DNA from: a virus
Direction: 5' to 3' (one strand)
IMG/VR virus record: IMGVR_UViG_3300020057_000099
Coordinates: 1-35,655 of that record
DNA length: 35,655 nucleotides
Shown here: positions 13,020 to 22,127 of the stretch, piece after piece
How positions within the stretch are numbered: the first letter of the stretch is position 1
Layout of the letters: each line of letters starts with the position of its first letter
The notes under the pieces: generated by a model
What the model was told of the DNA's origin: nothing
Databases searched by the model: none
The model's input: only the letters and a program-made list of their open reading frames with translations
Made by a program: the position numbers and the translations under genes

Positions 13020-15293
13020 ATGGCATATATAAAACCGCCAACTTCACCATATTCATCTAGAGATGAAGACTCTAACAATAGTGACTCTAATAATAGTGAC
13101 TCTAATAATAGTGACTCTAATAATAGTGACCAGCTCCCTGATCCAAAGGCTAGCGCCGTACATACTTTTTCGAAGCTTGAGGATTTGTATCGTAAGGCAT
13201 CTGAAGTTGATGCAGCGGTTTTTTCTGAGATGAGAAGTAACGTACTTCTAGTTTCCGGTAACCATTACCCAAACAGGCTTTCCAAAATGTGGAATCGGCA
13301 GCGTGAGCAGGGGAACATAAACGAAGATCAAAGGGTTAGACTGACGAAAAACCATTTGGGGAAAATCGTGAGGCGTTTCTCAAACTCGGTTCAGAATTAT
13401 GCACCAGGTGTGAGCATGAAAGCAAAAACGGATTCAGATCTTCAAGATCAGAAAGCCGCAGAGCTTAACCAGGCGGTTTGGCAAGACGCCGTAACTCGCC
13501 ACGAGATTAAGGCTTTGCGAGGCGACTTGGTGGATGATTTCTTCACCATTGGCGAGACACATGTGTACATATATTGGGATCCCAACGAGGGGTTTCATAA
13601 GGGCTACGAAGGCAAGCTTGGTGACGATGGTCAGCCCGCTATGGATGAAATGGGACAGCAAATTCCAGATCATTCAAAACCGCAGATGAGTGGTGACTTT
13701 GTTTTCGAGCGCATCTTTGGTTTTAATGTAAAGCGTGACCCAGACTGTGAAGACATTAAAAAGTCGGATTTTATCATCGTAGATAAAATGGGTAACAAAC
13801 AAAAGTTAAGGAAGATATATAAAGGCAATGAAGAAAAAATTAAGTTTATCGAAGGCGGCGGAGGCAAAACGTTTAGAGTGTTTAATTATTCCGAAGGTGG
13901 CTTTAGAGAAGCGGACGATAATGAGGTTTTGCTTAGATGTTTTTACTTTCGTCCTTCTATTATTTATCCTAAGGGGTATTATTATCTTACAACATCGGCT
14001 GGAATTCTTGACTCTGGAGAGTTACCCTTTGGGATATTTCCAATTATCTCCGAATGCTGTGAGAGAGAGCAGTCTTCCGCCAGGGGTAGATCTATAATTA
14101 AGCAGTTCCGACCTTGCCAAGCTGAGATTAATCGGTCTGCTAGTAAAATGGCAGAGCATCAAATAACTTTGGGTGACGATAAGTTAATTACGCAATCCGG
14201 TAGCAAGTTATCTTCTGGTGCCTTGATTCCTGGTGTGCGTGGCGTATCTGTTACCGGAGCAATGCCGACCATTCTTCCTGGAAGATCCGGTAACCAGTAT
14301 ATGGATTATATGGTTTTCAATATCGAGGAAATCTACAGATTGGCCGATATGGATTACAACGAGGCAGAGAAGGGCGAGCAAGATCCTTATGCTTTACTTT
14401 ACAAGAGCGCATCACAGCGCAAGAAATACTCAAGGTATACCGAGAAGATCGAGAGCTTTTTAAAGCGATTTGCTAATTCATTCCTGTCTTTGGCGAAACA
14501 CTATTTGCCTGATGACATGATTATCGAGATAGTCGGTAAAAAAGAACAGGTAAATATTTCTGAGTTTAAGAATACCAGACCATTAGACTTTCAAGTGGTC
14601 ATCGAAGATTCAAACGAAGACATTGAGTCTAAGATTGGTCGTCAGATGATTTTCTCTCAGACTCTGCAATACGTTGGATCTAAGCTTGAGCCAGATGCCA
14701 TTGGTGAGGTTCTTAGGGCTATGCCATATCTTAACGACGACAAGGCTATGGCAGGACTTACTCTTAATACTGATATATCTGACAATATTATCTTGTCACT
14801 AGAGAGGGGTGACTTGCCTGAGCCCATTGAAGAGCAGAATCACCAGTATATTATTAAGAGATTAACCAATAGAATTATTTCACCTGACTTTAGATTTTTG
14901 GATCAGAAAATTAAAGAGAACTACGTTTTGGTACGTGAGGCACATCGTGAAATGCAAGCAGAGATTCAGAAGCAACTTTATCTAGAGAAACAAGGCTTAA
15001 TACCGATGACCGGTGCCCTTATTAAGGCTGATATTTATGTGTCAGACCCATTGAAGCCTTCTAGAACAACCCGCGCAACCATTCCGTATGATGCTCTTAA
15101 TTGGTTAGTGCAGAAACTTCAGCAGCAAGGGGTTACCATGGCCGCTGAAGCTAGCATGTCTCAAGAAGACCAACTGTCAATCAACAGATCAGCACAGTCT
15201 GGACAGCAACCACAGGACCCACAGCAACCACAGGACCCACAGCAACCACAGCAACAGGACCCACAGTTGAATCTTTTACCTGGTGGCATGTAG
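13020..15293 (+). CDS. Portal protein
   Basis: A 757-residue protein of the podovirus portal type, forming the ring through which DNA enters and leaves the head. After a repetitive N-terminus come VLLVSGNHYPNR, NHLGKIVRRFSNSVQNYAPG and FFTIGETHVYIYWD, patterns typical of P22-like/large podovirus portals, then ECCEREQSSARGRSIIKQF and REAHREMQAEIQKQ in the crown region. The N-terminus contains four SDSNN-type repeats and the C-terminus a Gln-Pro-Asp-rich repeat, both encoded by tandem DNA repeats. RBS AAGGA lies before the ATG. Position after terminase and before scaffold supports the call. Confidence 0.88.
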   Translation: MAYIKPPTSPYSSRDEDSNNSDSNNSDSNNSDSNNSDQLPDPKASAVHTFSKLEDLYRKASEVDAAVFSEMRSNVLLVSGNHYPNRLSKMWNRQREQGNINEDQRVRLTKNHLGKIVRRFSNSVQNYAPGVSMKAKTDSDLQDQKAAELNQAVWQDAVTRHEIKALRGDLVDDFFTIGETHVYIYWDPNEGFHKGYEGKLGDDGQPAMDEMGQQIPDHSKPQMSGDFVFERIFGFNVKRDPDCEDIKKSDFIIVDKMGNKQKLRKIYKGNEEKIKFIEGGGGKTFRVFNYSEGGFREADDNEVLLRCFYFRPSIIYPKGYYYLTTSAGILDSGELPFGIFPIISECCEREQSSARGRSIIKQFRPCQAEINRSASKMAEHQITLGDDKLITQSGSKLSSGALIPGVRGVSVTGAMPTILPGRSGNQYMDYMVFNIEEIYRLADMDYNEAEKGEQDPYALLYKSASQRKKYSRYTEKIESFLKRFANSFLSLAKHYLPDDMIIEIVGKKEQVNISEFKNTRPLDFQVVIEDSNEDIESKIGRQMIFSQTLQYVGSKLEPDAIGEVLRAMPYLNDDKAMAGLTLNTDISDNIILSLERGDLPEPIEEQNHQYIIKRLTNRIISPDFRFLDQKIKENYVLVREAHREMQAEIQKQLYLEKQGLIPMTGALIKADIYVSDPLKPSRTTRATIPYDALNWLVQKLQQQGVTMAAEASMSQEDQLSINRSAQSGQQPQDPQQPQDPQQPQQQDPQLNLLPGGM
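13068..13130 (+). repeat. Four 15-bp in-frame repeats near the portal start
   Basis: GACTCTAAYAATAGT occurs four times head to tail (13068-13127), encoding DSNNS. The unit is in frame, so copy change would keep the portal readable. Confidence 0.9.
15204..15266 (+). repeat. 18-bp in-frame repeats near the portal end
   Basis: CAGCAACCACAGGACCCA occurs twice exactly and once with a shorter variant, encoding QQPQDP. It forms a disordered C-terminal tail. Confidence 0.85.
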
Positions 15294-15515
15294 ATGAAGG
15301 ACAAACTTAAAACTACTAGAGACGCTCTACTGGATTTTCCATTCATCAATAAATTGGTAGACGATGGAAGGTTAGTCGGTTCGGACTTTAAATTAACACC
15401 CTTAGAAAAAAGGATGTTGATTTCAGAACTCAAAGAACTAAACAGAAGTGAAAATAGAGCATCCCTTGAGGCTATCGCTACTTTCTTAGATCCGAATATC
15501 TTTAAAGAAGATTAA
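15294..15515 (+). CDS. Hypothetical small protein
   Basis: A 73-residue helical protein (MKDKLKTTRDALLDFPFINK...) starting right after the portal TAG. It is charged, without cysteine or membrane segment. It may be a small head accessory by position; no family recognised. Confidence 0.65.
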   Translation: MKDKLKTTRDALLDFPFINKLVDDGRLVGSDFKLTPLEKRMLISELKELNRSENRASLEAIATFLDPNIFKED

Positions 15516-15542
15516 AATTAACTAAAAAGGGGAAAAAAAATT

Positions 15543-16574
15543 ATGGGTACTTTAGGTGGTTCAGGCCTTGGTGGCGGTCCAGAAGCATATGTTGCTGGCA
15601 GTGGATCAACAGATCCAGATTTAAAAGATGAGGAATCAAAGGAAGAGCCGTTTGTCAGTGAAGCCGACAAAGAAGAGTCTGCTGCTGTAGAGAAATCATT
15701 GAGTAGTGATGGTGACGGTGATGCCGTTGTTGGTGATGATAAGGAAGATCCAGACCAAGAATCTTATGCGCCCAACTATAAGTACAGGGTAAAAGATAAA
15801 GAGCTTGAGTTTGATGAGTCTCTTAGGATTGGCGTAACAAGTAAGTTACAAGAAGAGAAACTTCGTGAGCTTTACACTAAGGCTTCTGGAATAGAAGAGA
15901 TTTCAGAATCAAGAAACCAGCTTCAGAGTCAACATTCTGGCTTAATTAACCAACTTAAAACTGCCGGCCAGTACGCAAGAATTGACGACTACGATAAGGT
16001 TTTTGAGTTAATGGCTATCGACCCCAAGCGCGTCGCAGCTTGGGTTTTGGAAAAAGTTAAAGAGCAAGACTTGACGTTAGAAGAAAGATCCCGTTACAAT
16101 CAAGGGGTAGAGGCACGTAGGTCAGCAGTAGGATTCGAGCAGCAGAACTCTGGGTTGGTATCGCAAATTCAACAGTTAGAGATGCGGCAAATGCATAATG
16201 AAATGCAGACAACTATGCAGAATCCTGAAGTTACCAGTGTCGAACAGGCATACGATGGTACACATGGCTCTGGAGCCTTCCGCAAGAGGGTTATGCAACA
16301 GGGCGATTATATGTGCCAGGCAACGCAGAGATACGTACCCCCGCAAGAGGTCGTAGCGGCGTTGGTAGCTGAGATAAAGCCGTTTATCCAGCTCAATTCA
16401 CAGAGAAGCTCGCAAAGCTCATCTGGACTTTCTAACACGGTTGTAAAATCAACAAATAAACCAACCATTCCGGCTCTTGGAAGAGGATCTTCTGGCACTA
16501 AACCCGCCGTTAGAACACTCGAAGACCTAAAGAAGCTAGCAAGCAGCTTTGGGAACCAGAACATGGAAGATTAG
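15543..16574 (+). CDS. Scaffolding protein (probable)
   Basis: A 343-residue protein with a Gly-rich start, a strongly acidic N-terminal third (residues about 20-75), a helical/coiled-coil-like middle (EEKLRELYTKASGIEEISES, NQLKTAG), and a Ser/Lys-containing C-terminus with KPTIPALGRG. Acidic, helix-rich proteins placed between portal and capsid genes are normally scaffolds that guide procapsid assembly and then leave. The basic, Ser-rich C-terminus could bind the capsid protein. RBS AAAAGGGG lies about 11 bases upstream of the ATG. Confidence 0.8.
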   Translation: MGTLGGSGLGGGPEAYVAGSGSTDPDLKDEESKEEPFVSEADKEESAAVEKSLSSDGDGDAVVGDDKEDPDQESYAPNYKYRVKDKELEFDESLRIGVTSKLQEEKLRELYTKASGIEEISESRNQLQSQHSGLINQLKTAGQYARIDDYDKVFELMAIDPKRVAAWVLEKVKEQDLTLEERSRYNQGVEARRSAVGFEQQNSGLVSQIQQLEMRQMHNEMQTTMQNPEVTSVEQAYDGTHGSGAFRKRVMQQGDYMCQATQRYVPPQEVVAALVAEIKPFIQLNSQRSSQSSSGLSNTVVKSTNKPTIPALGRGSSGTKPAVRTLEDLKKLASSFGNQNMED

Positions 16575-16584
16575 TTCGTCTAGA

Positions 16585-16621
16585 CACTCTCTTGAGGTCT
16601 ACGATGAACCTTAAGAGAGTG
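16585..16621 (+). promoter_or_regulatory. 13-bp hairpin just before the capsid gene
   Basis: CACTCTCTTGAGG (16585-16597) pairs with CCTTAAGAGAGTG (16609-16621), 13 bp with one G-U pair, around an 11-base loop. It ends eight bases before the capsid ATG, and the AAGAGAG of its 3' arm is the only RBS-like sequence, so the RBS is largely inside the stem. It could stabilise processed capsid mRNA or control its translation. Confidence 0.65.
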
Positions 16622-16629
16622 AGTACAAT

Positions 16630-17874
16630 ATGGCTACGCTACAGAATTTTAGCGCAATGCTAAACCAGTACATCCCCAATAGTCTTCTACGCGAAGCACT
16701 TATCAAACGGGATTACTTCCTATCAAATTGCAAAAAAGACAATAACTGGCTCGGCGGAACATTGATTGTTCCTTTTGAAGGCGCACGTCCTTCAACTGTT
16801 AAAATTGGTGGCTTGCCATCAGTTGCTAACATCCGTCAGGGTGTTTATGTCCGTGGCGAGATCACCTCTCAGCCAGAAGCTTGGGGTTCACTCAAGTTCT
16901 TTGAAAAAGATTTAATTCAACACGGCAAGGTTAATGAGCAATCTCTTGTTAAACTGCTACCTGGTGAAATTGATTCTTTGATGGGTTACTTCAAGAACTC
17001 CCTATCACTTCAATTCACAAACGGCGCTTCTTTCATGGCGTTAAACGTAGACGGTACATCCGGCGGCGTTGCTGGTGTTTTGCGTATTGAACGCGCTGAA
17101 CTAGGCGCTAACGTTGTTATTAAAGACAACAACAGCAATGCTCTCCAAGGTTGGATTGGTGCTATTAACGTCAATACAAACCTTATCACTTTGTATTCTG
17201 ATGCTGCATTAACAACTGTATTAGACATTTCTGCCTTTACCGTTGCTCAAGCTGCTAAGATCTTTTTTGATGGATCTGAGTCAGCATCCAACCAGTTTAC
17301 TTCTTTGAAGGCTTCTTTGTTGTCTGCTGCAAACGGTGGTTCTACAAACTTGTATGGTCAGGCAAAAACAGCATACCCATACTTACAGTCGATTAACGTA
17401 AACGGCGCTTCATGGACAAGCACAAACATCTTGGAGAAATCCCTTGATGCGATGATTGCAGTTCGTAACAAAGGCAAAGGCATGGCTGATAAGATTGTGT
17501 GCTCGTACACAGTGTTCGGTTATATCTTGGCTCAGTTGCAAGCTGAAAAGGGCGCATTCCGCCAAGCTAGCGACATGAAGGCTAACCAATACGGTTGGAC
17601 CGAAGTTAACATTATTGGACCCAAGGGTCAGGCAACTTTCGTAGCGATCCAAGAGATGGACGATACTGAAATGTTCATTTTGGACATGGATGCAATCACA
17701 ATCTACTCTAACGGGTTTATTCGTAAGCGCGTTGGTCCAGACGGTTTAATGTTCTACACAATTCGTCAAACGGATGGCTATCAATACATTGTTGATATCT
17801 GTTTCTATGGCGATTTAGTTTTGGAACGTCCTAGCCGATGCGGAATCGTCTACGGGCTTCCATTCCCTGCATAG
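16630..17874 (+). CDS. Major capsid protein (HK97-fold type)
   Basis: A 414-residue protein, the first gene after the scaffold. The N-terminal part includes WLGGTLIVPFEGARPSTVKI and IRQGVYVRGEITSQPEAWGS, typical of P22-like/podovirus coat proteins; the middle has an A-domain-like SLDAMIAVRNKGKGMADKIV and the end has VLERPSRCGIVYGLPFP. Codon use is rich and regular, consistent with high expression. It is bracketed by a strong hairpin upstream and a terminator-like hairpin downstream, which may insulate and stabilise its mRNA. Confidence 0.9.
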   Translation: MATLQNFSAMLNQYIPNSLLREALIKRDYFLSNCKKDNNWLGGTLIVPFEGARPSTVKIGGLPSVANIRQGVYVRGEITSQPEAWGSLKFFEKDLIQHGKVNEQSLVKLLPGEIDSLMGYFKNSLSLQFTNGASFMALNVDGTSGGVAGVLRIERAELGANVVIKDNNSNALQGWIGAINVNTNLITLYSDAALTTVLDISAFTVAQAAKIFFDGSESASNQFTSLKASLLSAANGGSTNLYGQAKTAYPYLQSINVNGASWTSTNILEKSLDAMIAVRNKGKGMADKIVCSYTVFGYILAQLQAEKGAFRQASDMKANQYGWTEVNIIGPKGQATFVAIQEMDDTEMFILDMDAITIYSNGFIRKRVGPDGLMFYTIRQTDGYQYIVDICFYGDLVLERPSRCGIVYGLPFPA

Positions 17875-17898
17875 TTGGTCATAATATTAGTTAAATAA

Positions 17899-17922
17899 CA
17901 GGGGGTATTAAAATACCCCCTG
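17899..17922 (+). terminator. Terminator-like hairpin after the capsid gene
   Basis: CAGGGGGTAT (17899-17908) / ATACCCCCTG (17913-17922) is a perfect 10-bp stem with a TAAA loop, followed by ATTTGTAT. The U tract is weak, so partial termination or 3'-end protection of capsid mRNA is most likely. Confidence 0.65.
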
Positions 17923-17951
17923 ATTTGTATAAAATTTAAAGGAGATTGAAA

Positions 17952-18455
17952 ATGCCTGTATTGAGCGTATTACCCAGTCAGTTAGAGAACATTGATTATT
18001 TGTTGAATCGTCTTGATGACGTAGAATTGAAAGCTGTACTTGTTAGGCTTCTAAGAGCTGGTTCAACCACACTGCGCGGTCAGTGGGACTTCGCTACTAG
18101 TGGCGGTGCTGTATCTGAAATTCCAGTACTTGATTTTAACGGAAACCAAGTTGTTATTCCCGCTGGATGGATGATGAAGCGTCACTGGCAGTATGTGATT
18201 ACCGCTCCATTATCTGCTGGTTCAGCTACTCTCAGCTATGGTCAGAACGGTTCTGTTGTAGCTTATTCTGTAGCTACAGCGGTTGCCTCTCTTACCCTTG
18301 GTGCCTTCATCATCGGTAAACCAATTGTAACAGCAGGCACGATGCTAGCTTTCTCTGCTGAGAAAACAGTTATTGTCGATATCGCAGTTGCAGCTATGAC
18401 CGCTGGTAAAATTATGGGCTATTTTGAGATTTTGCCACTCGCGTTCACTGCATAG
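17952..18455 (+). CDS. Head decoration or Ig-like accessory protein (tentative)
   Basis: A 167-residue protein with a short helical start (SQLENIDYLLNRLDDVELKA) followed by a beta-rich region. Start at 17952 is chosen for its AAGGAG; an upstream TTG is in frame but less likely. Its position directly after the capsid gene and the beta-rich body suggest a head decoration protein. No family recognised, so other roles such as tail assembly are possible. Confidence 0.55.
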   Translation: MPVLSVLPSQLENIDYLLNRLDDVELKAVLVRLLRAGSTTLRGQWDFATSGGAVSEIPVLDFNGNQVVIPAGWMMKRHWQYVITAPLSAGSATLSYGQNGSVVAYSVATAVASLTLGAFIIGKPIVTAGTMLAFSAEKTVIVDIAVAAMTAGKIMGYFEILPLAFTA

Positions 18456-18468
18456 TTAATTTGTTATG

Positions 18469-18486
18469 GGGGAGGGCTTCCTCCCC
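18469..18486 (+). terminator. GC-rich hairpin before the fibre block
   Basis: GGGGAGG (18469-18475) / CCTCCCC (18480-18486) with a GCTT loop, followed by TGTCTTT. It closes the capsid transcription unit or attenuates it ahead of the fibre genes. Confidence 0.6.
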
Positions 18487-18509
18487 TGTCTTTAAAAAAG
18501 GGGGGGGAA

Positions 18510-20087
18510 ATGATTTTTCTCTTTATATTCTTGGGATTATTCCTTGCTCCTAATGCACATTCACAATTTTTCCCCATATCGAGCGGCAGCGTCCCGTTTG
18601 GTAGCTCTCAACGCTCTCTTGCGCAAAACGCTACTAAATTTACTTGGGACAATACTAATGCACAATTACGCTTAGGTGCCGGAACCGCGTTGCTTCCTTC
18701 ATATAGTTTCGTTGGGGTAGGGAATAATGCAGTTGGAATGTATAGATTGGAAAGTGGTTCTCTTGGTTTCTCAACAAGTGGAATAGAAAGAATGAGTATA
18801 GCCTCAGACGGTACTTTGGTTTTGGCTACCGCATTAAATACTAGCAACGGTGGCACTGGGATTACAACGTACACAACTGGAGATATTCTTTATTCATCAG
18901 CTACAAACGTACTTTCCAAGCGTGCTATTGGCAGTAATGGTCAAGTCCTAACAATTTCTGGTGGGGTTCCTATATGGGCAGCGGTATCCGGCACTGGCGA
19001 TGTGGTCGGTCCAGCCAGCTCAGTTAATAGTGAGATTGCTCTTTTTGATGGAACAAATGGAAAACTTTTAAAATCTTTGACGGGAACAGGTGTTGTTAAA
19101 TCAACTAGTGGAGTGGCGTCAGTTTCTGCCGTTTCTCTAACTGCTGATATTTCTGGCGTGCTACCCGTCGCCAATGGTGGAACTAATTTGTCTTCTGGAA
19201 CTAGCGGTGGAATTTTAGGTTACACAGCTGCCGGTACGATAGCATCTAGCAGCGCTCTAACTGCTAACGCTTTAGTTTTGGGTGGTGGAGCAGGAGTGTT
19301 ACCATCTCCAATGGGCTCCCTTGGAACAACAAGCACGGTTCTGCATGGCAATGCTGCTGGAGCGCCTACCTTTAGCGCTGTCTCTCTAACTGCTGATGTC
19401 AGTGGAAATTTACCTGTAGCTAATTTAAACTCAGGCACTTCAGCAAGTGCCGCTACTTTCTGGAGAGGTGACGGTACATGGGCAGCGGTATCCGGCACTG
19501 GTGACGTGGTCGGCCCAGCTAGCTCAGTTAATAGTGAGATTGCTCTTTTTGATGGAGCAACTGGAAAGCTTTTAAAATCTTTAACAGGCACAGGTGTCGT
19601 GAAATCGACTAGTGGAGTGGCGTCAGTCTCTGCTGTCTCTCTAACTGCCGATGTCAGTGGAAATTTACCTGTAGCTAATCTGAACTCAGGAACTTCAGCA
19701 AGTGCCTCCACTTTCTGGAGGGGTGACGGTACTTGGGTAGCGGCAGGATCTGGATTACAAGTATCTGGCTCAACTGGAACACCAAAGTCTATTTCTGCGG
19801 CTACATGTATAAATTCAACTGCCGTTCCAACGCTTGACGTAAAAGTTGTTGTGTTTATTACCGGCAACGCTGGAGCAATAGATTGCACGGCAGCCGTTAC
19901 TCAGATTTTGGCGGGCACATCTGTAGGTCAGGAGATTACGGTTATAGGAACCAGTGATACGAACACGTTAACTTTAGATAACGGTGATGGTTTAGTTCTT
20001 AACGGATCAATAATTATCGGTAACAACGATATTCTGCGAGCTATCTGGAATGGTTCTGCATGGGTCGAAATTACGAGGAACAACTAA
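18510..20087 (+). CDS. Fibre-like repeat protein with Sec signal peptide (1 of 5)
   Basis: A 525-residue protein. The first 18 residues, [18 protein letters not shown], form a hydrophobic signal peptide with a plausible cleavage after AHS. The rest is Ser/Thr/Gly-rich and beta-repeat like: [14 protein letters not shown]-type motifs near the start, NGGTG motifs, and two near-identical blocks ([11 protein letters not shown]...LTADVSG and [15 protein letters not shown]...WRGDGTW). These are hallmarks of trimeric phage tail fibres. A signal peptide is unusual for a virion fibre. Eight consecutive G (18500-18507) form the RBS. Mature cysteines are few (two near residues 430-455). Confidence 0.8.
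   Translation: MIFLFIFLGLFLAPNAHSQFFPISSGSVPFGSSQRSLAQNATKFTWDNTNAQLRLGAGTALLPSYSFVGVGNNAVGMYRLESGSLGFSTSGIERMSIASDGTLVLATALNTSNGGTGITTYTTGDILYSSATNVLSKRAIGSNGQVLTISGGVPIWAAVSGTGDVVGPASSVNSEIALFDGTNGKLLKSLTGTGVVKSTSGVASVSAVSLTADISGVLPVANGGTNLSSGTSGGILGYTAAGTIASSSALTANALVLGGGAGVLPSPMGSLGTTSTVLHGNAAGAPTFSAVSLTADVSGNLPVANLNSGTSASAATFWRGDGTWAAVSGTGDVVGPASSVNSEIALFDGATGKLLKSLTGTGVVKSTSGVASVSAVSLTADVSGNLPVANLNSGTSASASTFWRGDGTWVAAGSGLQVSGSTGTPKSISAATCINSTAVPTLDVKVVVFITGNAGAIDCTAAVTQILAGTSVGQEITVIGTSDTNTLTLDNGDGLVLNGSIIIGNNDILRAIWNGSAWVEITRNN
18980..19742 (+). repeat. Long diverged direct repeats inside the fibre gene
   Basis: About 180 bp at 18980-19155 recurs at 19482-19665 with scattered changes, mainly synonymous, and about 105 bp at 19379-19488 recurs at 19636-19742. 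They encode the repeated fibre shaft blocks and could support recombination that changes fibre length. Confidence 0.85.
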
Positions 20088-20088
20088 T

Positions 20089-21909
20089 ATGAAAACACTT
20101 ATATTGTTAACATCTTTTTTTACACTTACTTGCTTTGGCATTGGCTCTACAACGACAACAAAGCAAATCAAGAATATCAATGGCTCTTTTACGTCAGATA
20201 ACACTATCTATAATAGTGGCTTTGAGCTTGGTTCTGGTGGCTGGACTGCAAGCGGAGGCACATTTACCACTACGACTACAGCAGCAAACGTAGGTCGCGG
20301 TTCAGTAGCAGGTTCATTTGACGGGTCAGCTGCGGCTCAGACTTTAACCAGTTCCGCTATTACAATTCCAGCAGGCCTCTATGGTAAGAACGCCGTTATT
20401 AGCTGTAATGTTCAGGGCGCATCTGCAACTCTTACTGTTGCGGCATGGGATGGTTCTGCAAATCTATCTGTAGCCACACCGATTACATCTCAAGCGACGT
20501 ACGCAAGAACTTCGGTAAACTTTATTGCTCCAACTTCAGGCACTGTAGCTGTGCAATTTAAAACAGTGGCCGTTAATGAGCCGATTATTTATATTGATGA
20601 TTGCTACATAGGCGCAGCCGACACTTTTAATATCAGCCAGGTGAGTCAGGCTTCTTTCGTTGGTTCTGCGAAAACAATAGGCGCAGCGAACTGCGTTTGG
20701 ACTGGCACATCTGCAGCAATAGCTGACATGCCCACAGATTCAGATTGTTCTGCGGCTACTTTAACGGGTAGCTTTTTAGCGCCCACTGTTGCGAAAACAC
20801 CAGGCTTTAAAGTAACGAATTTACCTCCAGGCGTTTACTACGTTTATTCTCAAGGTAACTATGGTGGCACTGCGGATTGTAACTTTAGAATATACGACGG
20901 TACAAATTTCACAGGCACAAGTAACTCAAACAATGACAGAACTGGCGGACTTGCCGGCACGTTTACTTACACAACGACACAAGCAAGTTTAGATTTTACA
21001 ATACAGCAGCGAGGAACTAGCTGCACTATTTACAACGATTTGACCTCCCAAAACTACGAAATTGGGATGATGAGATTTCCCTCAACTTCAGAGATTGCCA
21101 TTAGGCCTGAATCAATGCTGCAGTTTGGTTTTCTGAAATACGCAGGAACTGCAAACTGCACATGGATTTTTTCAAGCGCGTCCTTTGCAAACTTAGCCTT
21201 AGATGCCGATTGCCCAACTCCAACTGTAAGTGGATCAGGTGTAGCACCAGGAACAAAAATTCCAGCGATGGTCGTTAATAATGTTCCCGCTGGTAAATAC
21301 CTAGTCATGGTTCAGGGAGCTAACATAATGGGGGGCGGTGGAGATAGCTGCTCGATGCAGATACACGATGGCACTACTGGAAAAGGTTACACGGCAGTTT
21401 ATAATACAACAAACCAGGCTTTAGCGCCGATATCTTTGATGGGAGTTTTTGAATATAGTACGGCTCAAAGCACTTTAACTTTTAACGTTCAGGGCAGAAA
21501 AGATTCGGGGGCCGGAACGTGTGCTCTTGCTAATGACGCTGTAAGGAACCTTGAGATTTCTATCATTCCAATTTCTCAAAGTATCAACGTGCCTCTTTTA
21601 GTTGGCTCAGTGACTAGCGGTAACGCTGGAGCTTTAAGAATCGAAGCCGCTGAATTGAATTGTGATGCTTCCTCTGCGATTACATCTCAAACAAGCTCTG
21701 TGTTTGTAGCTACCATTGGAAATAGATCTACGACTAGTTGTGCAATTACATTTACAGCGGGAACCTGGTTGTCGGCTCCTTACTGCACTTTTTCTACAAA
21801 AGCCGCTGCTAACAGTTCAGGTTTAACTGTAACCTCAACGACTGCTGGTACTATTTTTGGACCATCGGCTGACTATGACGGATACCTAACATGCATAGGG
21901 GTTAGGTGA
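20089..21909 (+). CDS. Exported adhesin-like protein with carbohydrate-binding-like and Cys-rich domains (2 of 5)
   Basis: A 606-residue protein. The start MKTLILLTSFFTLTCFGIGS is a signal peptide; the ATG at 20089 follows GAGGAA. Residues about 35-180 (YNSGFELGSGGWTASGG ... PIIYIDDCYIG) resemble the jelly-roll carbohydrate-binding modules with N-x-G-F-E-x-G-x-x-x-W. Two related domains follow, each with C-x-W and D-C motifs and a jelly-roll-like body (ANCVWTGTSAAIADMPTDSD; ANCTWIFSSASFANLALDAD). By my count fourteen cysteines follow the signal, an even number suited to disulfides. Likely binds host or neighbouring-cell surface glycans. Whether it is part of the virion is unknown. Confidence 0.7.
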   Translation: MKTLILLTSFFTLTCFGIGSTTTTKQIKNINGSFTSDNTIYNSGFELGSGGWTASGGTFTTTTTAANVGRGSVAGSFDGSAAAQTLTSSAITIPAGLYGKNAVISCNVQGASATLTVAAWDGSANLSVATPITSQATYARTSVNFIAPTSGTVAVQFKTVAVNEPIIYIDDCYIGAADTFNISQVSQASFVGSAKTIGAANCVWTGTSAAIADMPTDSDCSAATLTGSFLAPTVAKTPGFKVTNLPPGVYYVYSQGNYGGTADCNFRIYDGTNFTGTSNSNNDRTGGLAGTFTYTTTQASLDFTIQQRGTSCTIYNDLTSQNYEIGMMRFPSTSEIAIRPESMLQFGFLKYAGTANCTWIFSSASFANLALDADCPTPTVSGSGVAPGTKIPAMVVNNVPAGKYLVMVQGANIMGGGGDSCSMQIHDGTTGKGYTAVYNTTNQALAPISLMGVFEYSTAQSTLTFNVQGRKDSGAGTCALANDAVRNLEISIIPISQSINVPLLVGSVTSGNAGALRIEAAELNCDASSAITSQTSSVFVATIGNRSTTSCAITFTAGTWLSAPYCTFSTKAAANSSGLTVTSTTAGTIFGPSADYDGYLTCIGVR

Positions 21910-22127
21910 TGAGAATTACAGAAAACTCCGCTGTATCCTTTTCCCTAGTTGGCGCGATAATTGGTGGCGTCTTTTGGTTTACCTCTCTGTATATGAAAGT
22001 AGAGGCTAACGCGTCTGATATGACTACTACTAAGATAAAACAAGAACGTAATGAAACGTTATTGCTAGAAATTCGTGACCGAGTAATGCGCATAGAATCT
22101 AAGATTGTCAGGCATAATGAGCGGTAA
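21909..22127 (+). CDS. Small membrane protein, holin-like
   Basis: A 72-residue protein with a single transmembrane segment (SFSLVGAIIGGVFWFTSLYM) followed by a helical, coiled-coil-like stretch (TTTKIKQERNETLLLEIRDR). The start overlaps the previous TGA, and its end overlaps the endolysin start, forming a classical lysis pair. A holin or a membrane-anchored lysis helper is likely. Topology would place the helical part in the cytoplasm or periplasm depending on orientation. Confidence 0.6.
   Translation: MRITENSAVSFSLVGAIIGGVFWFTSLYMKVEANASDMTTTKIKQERNETLLLEIRDRVMRIESKIVRHNER

Noticed and set aside
19220-19888. Minus-strand 222-codon ORF opposite the fibre gene
   Set aside because: Long shadow ORF caused by Ser/Thr/Gly/Ala-rich codons on the other strand. 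It has no RBS and duplicates the fibre's internal repeats.
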